Positions 38,363 through 47,315 of a stretch of DNA of 64,000 bases are shown here, in pieces; position 1 is the first letter of the stretch; each line of letters begins with the position of its first letter. Location: the NCBI RefSeq assembly GCF_036884255.1, contig NZ_CP145605.1, forward strand, positions 5,084,001-5,148,000. Direction: 5' to 3'. The notes below the pieces were generated by a model. It saw only the letters and a list, made by a program, of their open reading frames with translations. It did no database searches and was not told where the DNA came from. Position numbers and translations under genes: made by a program. The DNA is from Paenibacillus tundrae (GTDB taxonomy: Bacteria; Bacillota; Bacilli; Paenibacillales; Paenibacillaceae).

Positions 38363-39226
38363 CTAACGGTGGATCAACTCTGGATTTCTCTCAAGCAGTC
38401 CGGTGCCGAAAATCTCTCTAAACGGTGAATCCTCCATATGAATGTAGCCAATATAACAACCACATTTTTTCATGCTACAAGGACGATCCGCCGCCAAAGC
38501 TTCTAGACCATCGCGATACAAATGTCCAATGATTCGGCGATCTTTATAACATCTCTTCACATGTCCTGACCCTTGCACATAAAACACATTCGAACCAGCT
38601 GCACAACGCTTGCCCAAGCTGTCATAATCCTGCAGATTCCCTTCGAAAAGCGGATCAATCTGCCGTAAAAATCGAATTTCCTCCGGTGTGTAATACTTGG
38701 GGCGATCCTTGAAGGCATTGACCCACATATACACATCGCTCGGAAGACACTCCCTCATGGATTGAATAGCTGGGAATGCGCTACGTAATCCTACTGTACC
38801 TACACTGAATCCAATGCCCATTTCTCGCAAAGTCATACACTGTTTCACAAAAGAAGATTCTTTCGTTTCACGCGGATGATATGTTGCCCAGAATGCCGCT
38901 TTGTGTGTGTTAAGCTCTCTCGCCCAATCCAGTTTAACGGAAAGATTGGTTTGCACAGCAACCTTATCCACATGAGGCATGTGAGACAACTCTACCATGG
39001 CTTCGCGATACCAGCGCCGCACCAATGCTTCTCCATACGGATTAAAGAAAATGGAAAATCGGTCTCCCTTACCTTCCTGTTCCCTCACCCAATTCACAAA
39101 TTGACGTAGTTGCTGTTCATCCAGCGCCAGAGTTTCCTTAGAATCTACCGTTTTACTAAACGGACAATAGGGGCAGTCGTAGTTACATGATGACAGCTTG
39201 CCACGATAATATAAGGTGGCTCTCAT
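38363..39226 (-). CDS. STM4011-family radical SAM protein
   Basis: 287 residues. A [4Fe-4S]/SAM motif is at the very N-terminus: Cys14-x3-Cys18-x2-Cys21 (SSCNYDCPYCPF). The C-terminal third has several more cysteines (KRCAAGSN, VKRCYKDR, DRPCSMKKCGC), suggesting an auxiliary iron-sulfur cluster of SPASM-like type. The ATG overlaps the STM4012 stop by four bases (ATGA), implying coupled translation. Family assignment rests on size, motif placement and the conserved neighbourhood STM4012–STM4015. The substrate is unknown. Confidence 0.85.
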   Translation of the reverse strand: MRATLYYRGKLSSCNYDCPYCPFSKTVDSKETLALDEQQLRQFVNWVREQEGKGDRFSIFFNPYGEALVRRWYREAMVELSHMPHVDKVAVQTNLSVKLDWARELNTHKAAFWATYHPRETKESSFVKQCMTLREMGIGFSVGTVGLRSAFPAIQSMRECLPSDVYMWVNAFKDRPKYYTPEEIRFLRQIDPLFEGNLQDYDSLGKRCAAGSNVFYVQGSGHVKRCYKDRRIIGHLYRDGLEALAADRPCSMKKCGCYIGYIHMEDSPFREIFGTGLLERNPELIHR

Positions 39227-40620
39227 GAGAATACAAACCCTTCCATTTGTTCACGGATTTCAGCCGATATTAACCAATCCCCAATGGCATCCGAGTATCC
39301 TAGCCCTTCTTCTGTCAATCGTAAGAACTCCACGCCCATTTCGTTCTTAAGCTCCGCCATTCCTTCGGTCAGCAATTCACCAAGCCAAATGTACTCGGAC
39401 ATCACGCTTGTCCCAAATCGCTGATAATAATCCTGCAACGCCAATCCCTCCCGGTGCAGAAGTGCTTTGAGAATGAACCGACGCTTCTGTTCCTCACGAC
39501 TCAGCACAATTCCATAGTCAGCCACGTCATATCGCTCCGTAGCCACATAATCTGCGATGATGCTCTGCGTCGCTTTATAACTAACCCCATACTTAGAAGC
39601 ATAGTGCACTTCGCTTGTGTATGAACGCGCCCCACAGCCAAGTCCAACCATGCCTTCCTCCTGGCAGCTATAAGGTAAGAGTACCTTCGTTCCCGCAGAG
39701 GATTGCTCCTTCGCAAATCTACGCATGGAGTACTGTACGTAGCCACGACTCTTCAATGTCTCTCGTGCAGCTCTATATAGCTCCATCCGAATGTCCGGCC
39801 CATGGCGCTCTATATCATCTGGTTTCACAATCGTATTCTCCCGTGTGTAGAGTGGATAAATGAAAATCTCACCCGGTTCATACGCAAGGACACGTTCCAG
39901 CGAATACAGCCATGATTCAACGGTCTGCCCAGGCAGACCATAGATAAGGTCCAGGTTCAATAGTGGAAAATTATATTTTGTGAGCTTCTCGAGAGCTCGC
40001 TCCACTTCTTGCGGTTTCTGTGGACGATAGATCGCTGAAGCCTCTGCTTCAATGAAGCTTTGGATACCCATGCTAACACGATCTACACTTCGTTCTTTCA
40101 TAATCGCAAGCTTGGCGTCCGTTACCGTATCGGGAGATGTTTCGACTGAGATGGAGGCTTGTTGAGGGTCAAGGCCCATCACATTTTCCGCAATATCAAA
40201 CAGTCGATTTAACTGTACTTCGTTTAATAGCGTAGGTGTTCCTCCACCGATAGCGAAGCGCGAATAAGGTCTACGCGAAGTGATTGGTGCCCATTGTTTG
40301 GCTTGGCGCTCCAAGGCATCCACATAACGCTCATGGGTATCATCTCGGCGATCTGGTAATGTAAACAGATTGCAGAAACCACAGCGTGCTGCACAAAACG
40401 GAATATGCATATACAAAAAATAAGTATCCGTATTCTCACGTTCCCATAACGGCGCGAGTGGCATAGGTGGATTTAGCTCACGATACGCTGTCTTATGAGG
40501 ATAAGAGTACAAATACGAGCGATACGGCAATGTAAGAACTTCTCTAAGACTTGTAGCTGTATTAGACGACCCGGACTGTACGGAATGGCCTGTTGTCATT
40601 GTGTAATCTTGACTATCCAT
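39223..40620 (-). CDS. STM4012-family radical SAM protein (HemN-like)
   Basis: 465 residues. The radical SAM cysteines are in PFCAARCGFCNLF (C-x3-C-x2-C, ~residue 75–85), preceded by YLYMHIPF as in HemN/HemW. Segments FAIGGGTPTLLNEVQLNRLF, SVETSPDTV, VSMGIQSF and LIYGLPGQTVESW also match that fold. True oxygen-independent coproporphyrinogen oxidase is not implied: gene context is the STM cassette rather than haem genes. The ATG follows ATAGGAGGAAACCG. A dispersed repeat element lies just upstream, between this gene and STM4013. Confidence 0.88.
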   Translation of the reverse strand: MDSQDYTMTTGHSVQSGSSNTATSLREVLTLPYRSYLYSYPHKTAYRELNPPMPLAPLWERENTDTYFLYMHIPFCAARCGFCNLFTLPDRRDDTHERYVDALERQAKQWAPITSRRPYSRFAIGGGTPTLLNEVQLNRLFDIAENVMGLDPQQASISVETSPDTVTDAKLAIMKERSVDRVSMGIQSFIEAEASAIYRPQKPQEVERALEKLTKYNFPLLNLDLIYGLPGQTVESWLYSLERVLAYEPGEIFIYPLYTRENTIVKPDDIERHGPDIRMELYRAARETLKSRGYVQYSMRRFAKEQSSAGTKVLLPYSCQEEGMVGLGCGARSYTSEVHYASKYGVSYKATQSIIADYVATERYDVADYGIVLSREEQKRRFILKALLHREGLALQDYYQRFGTSVMSEYIWLGELLTEGMAELKNEMGVEFLRLTEEGLGYSDAIGDWLISAEIREQMEGFVFS

Positions 40621-40647
40621 CGGTTTCCTCCTATCTCCGGTTAATTT

Positions 40648-40792
40648 AAAGTACGACTTTGATTACAAAGGATGCCAAAAGGCATCGAATATGGAATTCA
40701 GCCGAAATGTCCGTTGCTCACGTAGTTTCCCTACGCTCCGCTACTCCATTTCTACCTTCATCCCATCTTCTCGGTACTGAAAGTCGTACTTT
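40648..40792 (+). repeat. dispersed hairpin-rich element, copy B, within the STM operon
   Basis: About 145 bases bounded by a perfect 13-base inverted repeat: AAAGTACGACTTT at 40648–40660 and AAAGTCGTACTTT at 40780–40792. The internal core is shared with copies A and C: GAATTCAGCCGAAAT, GTTGCTCACGTAG, CTACGCTCCGCTACTCC and CATCTTCTCGGTACTGAAA. It lies between STM4013 (stop at 40811) and STM4012 (start at 40620), so the operon transcript should carry it. Confidence 0.88.
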
Positions 40793-40810
40793 ATTGAATA
40801 TTCACTATAT

Positions 40811-41596
40811 CTATAACACAAATTCACGATAAGGCACGTTCCAGACCACATCATGCGCCAAGCGATGTCCTTGATAGCCATCCTCACCATATGCAGTCCC
40901 ATGATCAGAAAAAGCGAGGCAAAATGTTGGTCTTGCACGTTCTCTCATCGCTTCAAATAATGGCCCAAGTGCTTGATCAACATAGCGTAACGCAGCTCGC
41001 TGCGTCTCAATGGACTCTTCTCTGGCTCCCTCTACAAAATACCGATTCGGACCATGGATAGCCGAGACATTCAAGAATAGAAACAGCTTCTCTTCCGGCG
41101 GAATTTGCTTGAGCAGTTTCAATGCATGCTGCACCTGATTCTCCGTTGAACGAGGGTTGGTCACACCAAAGTTCATGCGCCAATAGCTCTGCTGGAAATA
41201 ACCTGGAAGCACTTTAGCAAGCGGGTTTTTCTTAGTAAAAAAAATAACACCGCCAATGCACACTGTGCGGTATCCTTCGGCTGCAAGTCCAGACACCATA
41301 TCGGGCGTATCAAACAGCCACGTATGGGGGTGAGTTTTCAACCCCGTATTACGGGAGTGAAACAACCGGACATGAGAAGCCTTGTCCGTATTTGCAGGCG
41401 TGGGCATAAAACCACCAAAAAAAGCGTGGTGTGCCGCATAGGTGAAGCTGCCTGGTGTATGCCGCTTCTCCCATGAACCTGTGCCGCACAAGTTGGGACA
41501 ATTCGCTTCTTCCAATTTGGCTACATCATACCTCAACGTATCCAGCGTAATCATTAATAGATCATGAGAGCCCACGATGGTGTTCATATCAGGCAT
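40811..41596 (-). CDS. STM4013-family hydrolase (alkaline phosphatase/sulfatase fold)
   Basis: 261 residues from ATG at 41596, which follows AAAGGAGCCC and overlaps the STM4014 end by eight bases. The N-terminal metal-site strand LLMITLDTLRYDVAKL and the C-terminal LAFSDHGTAYGEDGYQGHRL (Asp-His plus a later His) mark the alkaline phosphatase superfamily. No canonical sulfatase C/S-x-P-x-R nucleophile signature was seen, so the leaving group is open. Together with the two radical SAM genes it forms the core of the STM4011–4015 cassette. Confidence 0.83.
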   Translation of the reverse strand: MPDMNTIVGSHDLLMITLDTLRYDVAKLEEANCPNLCGTGSWEKRHTPGSFTYAAHHAFFGGFMPTPANTDKASHVRLFHSRNTGLKTHPHTWLFDTPDMVSGLAAEGYRTVCIGGVIFFTKKNPLAKVLPGYFQQSYWRMNFGVTNPRSTENQVQHALKLLKQIPPEEKLFLFLNVSAIHGPNRYFVEGAREESIETQRAALRYVDQALGPLFEAMRERARPTFCLAFSDHGTAYGEDGYQGHRLAHDVVWNVPYREFVL

Positions 41597-42827
41597 AGTA
41601 ATCGGGCTCCTTTCGTAAAAGTTCCATTTGCCATTCATATGTACCTCGTCCGCGATGCTGTACCCGATATAAAAGATCCCCGAACGGGTTAACATCTAGA
41701 ACGTAAGCACGCGGTTCAGTTCCACTAAGCATGACATCAATTCCGGCAGACCAAGAGTTCGGAAATGCAGACAACGCTGCTTGAGCGGCCTTCTGAATTA
41801 ATAACATCTGGTCATCCTTCAATCCCGCCTCTGTAGGCAGAAGGCGATCATTACGCAAATGAAGGTTCGTAATAGGTGTCTTACTAAGACGAACAATTGC
41901 ATGACCCACCTGTCCACCTGCGACGAGCTGACGAACATCAAATACACGTGAGCCTATGGACGATTTCGCCATCCAACGTTCAATCTGTGCTCCTTCCGCA
42001 CATAACCAGTCCAAAAGAATTCTAATCTCTTCCGTACGGGTATATCTGCGCATGCCACCTTCATTATAAAAAATAACCTCTGCCCCATTCCGCACCATTC
42101 CCACTGTCGTTATAGCAATCTCAGCACCCGTTCTTGGGTTGAACTGATATGCTACTACACCGGAAGCGCCTGAGCCACAAGCGAGTTTAACAAATACACG
42201 ATGCATCCCTTCAGACTTCATAGCCGTACGTAACTCACCATAACTCCGAATCGGAACATCAGCTTGGAGCGAAGGCGGTACGGTTACACCGTTAGCAGAC
42301 AATTGCTGCTGGCATTGCCTTTTATCAAACATGGTTATGATGTCTGTAGGATGATTCAGAAAGCGAGCAGAGGGGAAGAATTGCTGAACTTCCTTGTCTA
42401 TTCGTTCCAAACACGCTCTCCAGCCGTCAAACCATTGAGCAGGTGCGTAGATCCGGCCCCACTCCTGCTCCAGCAACAACGCCTGTTCCTGCGTAACCAT
42501 CATACGGTTATCAACCCGATGAAGCGGCGAGTAGACAGTCGCACCCAGAGACAAGAGTTCACGTTCCACATTCCAGTTCTCTCCCGGTGCATCTATTCGT
42601 ATGAAGAACGAATAATCTCCAGCACCTTCTCGGCCTTCACCTTGTGAGACTGCTTCTGAAACTACTTCGGCGAGTGTTGCTCCTTGCCGCCACGTCTGAA
42701 GCAGATCAATATAAGACAATACAATGGCAGGCTTCAACCCTTGCCTCAATCTTGCTTGCTGCAAAGCAAATGTCCGCCGATTATCCGGATTCCCTATAAG
42801 TAGAAAAGGTCTCTCTTGATCGCTCAC
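41589..42827 (-). CDS. STM4014-family protein, ATP-grasp-like
   Basis: 412 residues from GTG at 42827, two bases after the STM4015 stop; a TTG at 42857 would overlap STM4015. ATP-grasp features: HRVFVKLACGSGASGVVAY (lysine and glycine-rich loop, ~200), VFDVRQLVAGGQVGHAIVR, and the metal-binding end AGIDVML…YVLDVNPFGD. ATP-grasp enzymes join a carboxylate to an amine or similar nucleophile through an acyl phosphate. That suggests peptide-like bond formation or amino acid addition, but the substrate is unknown. Confidence 0.82.
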   Translation of the reverse strand: MSDQERPFLLIGNPDNRRTFALQQARLRQGLKPAIVLSYIDLLQTWRQGATLAEVVSEAVSQGEGREGAGDYSFFIRIDAPGENWNVERELLSLGATVYSPLHRVDNRMMVTQEQALLLEQEWGRIYAPAQWFDGWRACLERIDKEVQQFFPSARFLNHPTDIITMFDKRQCQQQLSANGVTVPPSLQADVPIRSYGELRTAMKSEGMHRVFVKLACGSGASGVVAYQFNPRTGAEIAITTVGMVRNGAEVIFYNEGGMRRYTRTEEIRILLDWLCAEGAQIERWMAKSSIGSRVFDVRQLVAGGQVGHAIVRLSKTPITNLHLRNDRLLPTEAGLKDDQMLLIQKAAQAALSAFPNSWSAGIDVMLSGTEPRAYVLDVNPFGDLLYRVQHRGRGTYEWQMELLRKEPDYYA

Positions 42828-42829
42828 CT

Positions 42830-43672
42830 TTATTCCGTCAAGGACGGATACCGCCAATCATCCTCATCGCTTTGCTGCTGATCACTCACATCAACAGAGA
42901 TCCCCGAACGTTTCCATTGAATGAGCATTTCGTCCGTCATGTAGTGATAGCTTAGATCCAGATGCTTTAACTTTTTGATCTTGTCGCTAGCTAGAAGAGC
43001 TTTAGCCCCTACATCCGACAAAGTGCCTTGGGAGAGATCCAACACTTCAAGTTGATCCAGAACAGGAGCCTCAGCAATCGCCTGCGCGATCTCATCCTGA
43101 ATTTCACTATCTTTTAGACCTAGATACACTAGTTTCGGGAATCTTCCCTGTTCAAACAGCGGGCTTACATCCTCCAATGAACCATCGAAGCCATAATCTT
43201 CGACACCCAAATATAACTCCAGCTTCCGCAGCTCAGGTAAATTGGCATGAGTAACGGAGGATATTACTTTTTTAGGTAAGCCTCCACAAATAATCACGAG
43301 TTCTTCTAGGTTTGCATGCTCCAACGGTTCCAGACTTAAGTCATTACTCCCTTTAATCCAAAACGATGTTAATTGAGGAAATGTTCTTAATAGTGGAGTT
43401 AGATCCGTTTGGATAATCCAGGATACCTCACACTCTTCGAAACCCATATCACCGATAAACAATTTCTTCAGCGATGGGAAATGTGGAGCCAGTTCAACAA
43501 GCTTAGAAACGAAACCGTCGGGTGAACTCTCGTATGCCTGTCCCCAATCTCCGATGACCAAACTTTCGAGTGTGCGACTTTCCGGTTTGGCAGCAAGTTC
43601 TTCAATTAAATTCTCAATTCGAATTCCATTCTCATAGTCATCATAAGAAACTGTAAGCTTCACTTCTTGCAT
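42830..43672 (-). CDS. STM4015-family leucine-rich-repeat protein
   Basis: 280 residues from ATG at 43672 (MQEVKLTVSYDDYENG), after ACGGAGGGATTTGGCGT; a longer frame to 43798 has no site. Residues ~50–240 are repeated LRR-like units (LESLVIGDWG, LKKLFIGDMG, LEELVIICGG, LRKLELYLG, LVYLGLKDSEI, LEVLDLSQGTL, LKHLDLSYH). The C-terminus turns acidic and aromatic (DEDDWRYPSLTE). It is the first gene of the cassette. A scaffold or substrate-recognition role is inferred from the LRR fold; the tail could be a modification site, which is speculative. Confidence 0.82.
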   Translation of the reverse strand: MQEVKLTVSYDDYENGIRIENLIEELAAKPESRTLESLVIGDWGQAYESSPDGFVSKLVELAPHFPSLKKLFIGDMGFEECEVSWIIQTDLTPLLRTFPQLTSFWIKGSNDLSLEPLEHANLEELVIICGGLPKKVISSVTHANLPELRKLELYLGVEDYGFDGSLEDVSPLFEQGRFPKLVYLGLKDSEIQDEIAQAIAEAPVLDQLEVLDLSQGTLSDVGAKALLASDKIKKLKHLDLSYHYMTDEMLIQWKRSGISVDVSDQQQSDEDDWRYPSLTE

Positions 43673-43840
43673 ACGCCAAATCCCTCCGTTTGAGTTCAAT
43701 AATTGATCGTTATCTTGAATGTTACCCCATCCCGTATGAAGCTTGCAACTTCTTCCAACTCTAGTCCCAACTCGATTCTCAAACGTGCAAAGCTTCAATT
43801 GGTAATCCTAGGTATAAGAACTCATGTTCTCATTAAAACA

Positions 43841-43896
43841 CAAAAAAAGCACCAACAGCAGGGTGGTCATCGCTTAAAATTACGTACCCTACTGTT
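43841..43896 (-). terminator. terminator after rdgB
   Basis: On the minus strand AACAGTAGGGT pairs with ACCCTGCTGTT (one mismatch) around a long loop, followed by GGTGC and seven T. The rest of the 303-base gap between STM4015 and rdgB shows nothing recognisable. Confidence 0.65.
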
Positions 43897-43975
43897 CATG
43901 CTTCAATTCTTGTGTAACTGATGTAGACTTACCAATAAGTCTGTTCACTGAAAACCAAGCGTTTGGATAACCGCT

Positions 43976-44599
43976 TTAGTTCGCCAGTCTAGAAACGAGT
44001 GCTCTGAGTGCATGGCCGCGGTGACTGATGGCTTGTTTCTGTTCAAGTGTCAATTCAGCCATAGTCATCTCGTACTCAGGCACATAGAAGAGCGGATCAT
44101 ATCCAAAGCCACCAGCACCTGCTGCTTCAGCGGTAATCCAGCCTTCCGCAGTACCTTCTGCCTCAAACTTATCTCCGGTTGCTGGATCATATAGTACCAA
44201 CGCACAGACAAAACGTGCAGGGCTGAGCAATGGTTGCTCAGTATCTTCCCCAGATTTCAACGTTTCAAGCGCATCCAGCAATTTAGCATTGTTCTGAGCA
44301 TCCGTTGCCCCTTCACCTGCATATCTTGCTGAATACACCCCTGGGTCTCCGTCTAATAGATCAACGCATAACCCGGAATCGTCAGCCAGTACCGGAAGTC
44401 CAAGTGCATCCCCTACGGTTTTGGCTTTTTTCCACGCATTCTCCGCAAATGTTACGCCATCTTCAACGACATCCGGGAGTTCAGGATAATCAAACATGCT
44501 TTTGACCTCTTTGCCAAGGGGAGCAAAGGCATGAGCGAACTCCCTTACTTTACCTTGATTACGGGTAGCAACAATGATAATGGAACTATCCAAGCTCAT
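43976..44599 (-). CDS. rdgB: XTP/dITP diphosphatase (RdgB/HAM1)
   Basis: 207 residues. Removes non-canonical purine triphosphates (dITP, XTP) from the nucleotide pool. Motifs: IIIVATRNQGKVREFAHAF at the N-terminus, DGVTFAENAWKKA, VLADDSGLCVDLLDGDPGVYSARYAG, and GGFGYDPLFYVPEY. The C-terminal KQAISHRGHALR closes the active site. It starts two bases after the rph stop; the gerM-rph-rdgB (ysnA) order matches B. subtilis. Confidence 0.97.
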   Translation of the reverse strand: MSLDSSIIIVATRNQGKVREFAHAFAPLGKEVKSMFDYPELPDVVEDGVTFAENAWKKAKTVGDALGLPVLADDSGLCVDLLDGDPGVYSARYAGEGATDAQNNAKLLDALETLKSGEDTEQPLLSPARFVCALVLYDPATGDKFEAEGTAEGWITAEAAGAGGFGYDPLFYVPEYEMTMAELTLEQKQAISHRGHALRALVSRLAN

Positions 44600-44601
44600 G
44601 T

Positions 44602-45360
44602 TTAAGCTTCCCCTAAGCCGCGTGCACCAATCTTGAGTGCAATCGGTCCAAGCACTTCTTTTTGCCGCTCAATCATTTCCAGGATTCCTTGCTCACCCAG
44701 TTCCAGCATCGTATTCAATTCACGACGGTCAAAGGGAGCTTCTTCACCTGTTCCTTGTAATTCTACATACTTCCCGCTGCCTGTCATCACTAGGTTCATA
44801 TCAACCTTAGCTTTGGAGTCTTCATCATAATTCAGATCCAGCACAGGCTGCTCACCTACAACACCGACACTTACCGCTGCAATGAAGTCTGTAATTGGGA
44901 ATACTTGCAATTTGTGCTGTTGTGCGATTTTGTTAACAGCGAGTGCCAGAGCAACAAACGATCCGGTAATGGACGTTGTACGCGTGCCTCCATCTGCTTG
45001 GATAACATCACAATCCAGCGTAATCGTGCGTTCACCAAGCGCCTGCAGATTAACAACCGAACGCAGTGCCCGGCCAATTAGACGCTGAATTTCCATCGTG
45101 CGTCCAGTCAATTTACCACGGTTAGCTTCACGCTGATTCCGAGTATGTGTTGCACGTGGCAACATGGAATACTCGGCTGTTACCCAGCCTTTTCCTTGGC
45201 CTTTCATAAAGGGAGGAACACGTTCCTCCACTGTAGCTGTACAAATCACCTTGGTATCTCCGACTTCAATCAGTACAGAACCTTCAGCGTATTTATTCGT
45301 GTTAATTGTTAAATTCATCGGCCGCAGCTGTTCGCTGTTTCGTCCGTTAGATCTCATCAT
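44602..45360 (-). CDS. rph: ribonuclease PH
   Basis: 252 residues. A phosphorolytic 3' exonuclease that trims tRNA 3' ends. The N-terminus has MMRSNGRNSEQLRPM, then GSVLIEVGDTKVICTATVEE, GWVTAEYSMLPRATHTR, GRTMEIQRLIGRALRSVV and CDVIQADGGTRTTSITG. All core phosphate-site residues of the family appear intact. The ATG-ATG start follows GTAGGAGGCAGAA. Confidence 0.98.
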   Translation of the reverse strand: MMRSNGRNSEQLRPMNLTINTNKYAEGSVLIEVGDTKVICTATVEERVPPFMKGQGKGWVTAEYSMLPRATHTRNQREANRGKLTGRTMEIQRLIGRALRSVVNLQALGERTITLDCDVIQADGGTRTTSITGSFVALALAVNKIAQQHKLQVFPITDFIAAVSVGVVGEQPVLDLNYDEDSKAKVDMNLVMTGSGKYVELQGTGEEAPFDRRELNTMLELGEQGILEMIERQKEVLGPIALKIGARGLGEA

Positions 45361-45533
45361 TTCTGCCTCCTACGACTTAAGCATCCTGTAATGTCGAGCT
45401 GTATCACACTTTCACTAATCTCTTTTATTTTACCAAAGAGTTCTTGCAAAAGCACCTATATCCGTTGAACGTTACTTCAACGTGTGCTGCTTCAAGGTTG
45501 TAAGGACTGCAAGTATGCTCTTCCCTAGATTGC

Positions 45534-46589
45534 TTAAATCGGAATTTCGTTGATATGTTCAGGTTTAGATACAGGTGCACTATAATCCTGGTTATCATCA
45601 CTCATGACGGTTTTTTGCCCATTCCATTCGATCTGGACCTTAGCATCCTTGCTTACCGTATTTTCTGTCGTAGTGAGAACAACGGATTGTAACAGCTCAC
45701 TTGGCACAATATCGCCCTCAGTAAACATATCATCCTTAAGTGCGACGGTTACTGTCCCATCCTCCGATGTTTTGACCGATTGTAGCTCCGTGCCACCAGT
45801 CATGACCTCTTCCAACTCGCCGCTTTTCGCCGGGCCTTTGATCAGTTCGTTAAGTGCAGCTTGTACTCGGTCTTCCCCTGGGGTCACGAGACGTGTCACC
45901 GGAACATAATACTGAACTCCTGCTGGTGATGCGGCTGAGAAATAGACCGTGACCGGACTGCTGTTCGTTGTAAAGCTATCGCCCAAATCAAGATTAATAC
46001 CTACAGCCCGGTTCAACGGCTCTGGCAGCGGCGTGCTGTTTACCGGCATTTGCGATAGCTTTTTGCCATCTACCCAGATTTGCACGTTCTCCACATCCGG
46101 GGTTCCTGTCAATGTCCATGTTACAGCCTCAAGTAATTTCCGCTCATCCTTGGCATCATACTTGGCAAAATTGCCTGAGAACTCAACCACTGCCAGCTTA
46201 TCCTCTGCATGAATGGTGACATTCTGCACGACAGTTCCCTGCGGAAGCACACCTTGGAACCCTTCAGGAAGCATCCCTGCATAGGGGCCACCTGTGACTA
46301 ATGTATCAAGTGCCGTTTTGGGACTACCTATATCCGTACCGGATGGAAGCGTCAGTGACACTGGAGCGAGTAATCCCTGCTGATCTTGCAAATAAACAGT
46401 AGTGAGCGGGAGTGTAGCCAACACACCATTTCCCTCAGCGGCTTGAATCATGGCAGCTTCTTGGATCGGCGGCGGTGGATCTACTGCTTCGGAAGACTGT
46501 GCATTAAACATACTACAGCCAGACAACACCATTGGTATGCTCAGTAGTGCAGCTGCTGATGCTTTGCGGAAATTACGGATCTTACTCAT
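45534..46589 (-). CDS. gerM: GerM-type spore germination/sporulation lipoprotein
   Basis: 351 residues from ATG at 46589, after GAGGGGGAACGAG. A lipoprotein signal is clear (AAALLSIPMVLSGC with lipobox LSGC). Two GerMN-type domains follow (~60–195 and ~205–335), with VTVYFSAASPAGVQYYVPVTR and QAALNELIKGPAKSGELEEV in the second, echoing TVYLQDQQGLLAPVSL and TALDTLVTGGPYAGMLPEGF in the first. GerM is needed for normal septation, engulfment and germination in B. subtilis. Order with rph and rdgB matches that organism. Confidence 0.93.
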   Translation of the reverse strand: MSKIRNFRKASAAALLSIPMVLSGCSMFNAQSSEAVDPPPPIQEAAMIQAAEGNGVLATLPLTTVYLQDQQGLLAPVSLTLPSGTDIGSPKTALDTLVTGGPYAGMLPEGFQGVLPQGTVVQNVTIHAEDKLAVVEFSGNFAKYDAKDERKLLEAVTWTLTGTPDVENVQIWVDGKKLSQMPVNSTPLPEPLNRAVGINLDLGDSFTTNSSPVTVYFSAASPAGVQYYVPVTRLVTPGEDRVQAALNELIKGPAKSGELEEVMTGGTELQSVKTSEDGTVTVALKDDMFTEGDIVPSELLQSVVLTTTENTVSKDAKVQIEWNGQKTVMSDDNQDYSAPVSKPEHINEIPI

Positions 46590-46715
46590 GATCTCGTTCC
46601 CCCTCATCATTTTTACAGTTTGTACTACCATGTATACGAGCCTTCGTTCAAAAAATAACTAAAAAAATAATAAAGAAACCTGAAACGGTTAATAACGTAT
46701 TAGGAGACAAGAATA

Positions 46716-47315
46716 ATGGCATTGCTAACATCAGAGGAGGAATCGCCCATGGAACATCCTGAGCAAGAAAAAATCCCTTATAGCCTCAATAGCCGCAAAG
46801 TCGCGGAGGCAACCCGGGAATGGTTACATAAACGGGGCGTGACGATCCTTGAGATCGCGGAACTCGTCATGTTTCTTCAGAAGAAATATTACCCAGACCT
46901 TACCATGGAAGAGTGTGTTGAAAATGTGGAGATGGTACTGAAAAAGCGTGAAGTCCAGAACGCTGTACTGACAGGGATTCAACTCGACTTGCTAGCTGAG
47001 CAAGGTCAACTCCTTGCGCCTTTGCAAGAGATGATTGAGAATGATGAGAGTCTCTACGGCGTCGATGAGATTCTCGCCTTTTCCATCGTGAACGTTTACG
47101 GCAGCATCGGTTTCACCAATTATGGGTATGTGGACAAGCTTAAACCAGGGGTGCTGGAACGTCTAAATGATAAGAGCCATGGTCCTGTGCACACGTTCCT
47201 TGATGACATTGTAGGTGCAATTGCATCGGCAGCAAGTAGCCGTATTGCCCATCGCAAACAATCCGAGCGTGAAGAAGCACTTGGCGAGAAGCCCGTAAGC
47301 GATGATGCCATTTAA
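46716..47315 (+). CDS. pgpA: phosphatidylglycerophosphatase A family protein (YutG-like)
   Basis: 199 residues (188 from the alternative ATG at 46749, which has the stronger site AGAGGAGG; the first ATG has TAGGAGA). Segments KVAEATREWLHKRGVTILEI, FLQKKYYPDLTMEECVENVE and GVDEILAFSIVNVYGSIGFT, then a His/Asp-containing GPVHTFLDDIVGAIASAASS, resemble the PgpA family. It would hydrolyse phosphatidylglycerol phosphate. This Firmicute type is less hydrophobic than the proteobacterial enzyme, so the precise phosphatase substrate is a family-level inference. A repeat element begins at its stop codon. Confidence 0.82.
   Translation: MALLTSEEESPMEHPEQEKIPYSLNSRKVAEATREWLHKRGVTILEIAELVMFLQKKYYPDLTMEECVENVEMVLKKREVQNAVLTGIQLDLLAEQGQLLAPLQEMIENDESLYGVDEILAFSIVNVYGSIGFTNYGYVDKLKPGVLERLNDKSHGPVHTFLDDIVGAIASAASSRIAHRKQSEREEALGEKPVSDDAI

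Noticed and set aside
39223..40620. Anaerobic coproporphyrinogen III oxidase (hemN) as the function of the HemN-like gene
   Set aside because: The context is the STM4011–4015 cassette, not haem synthesis; HemN-like radical SAM proteins include many other activities.
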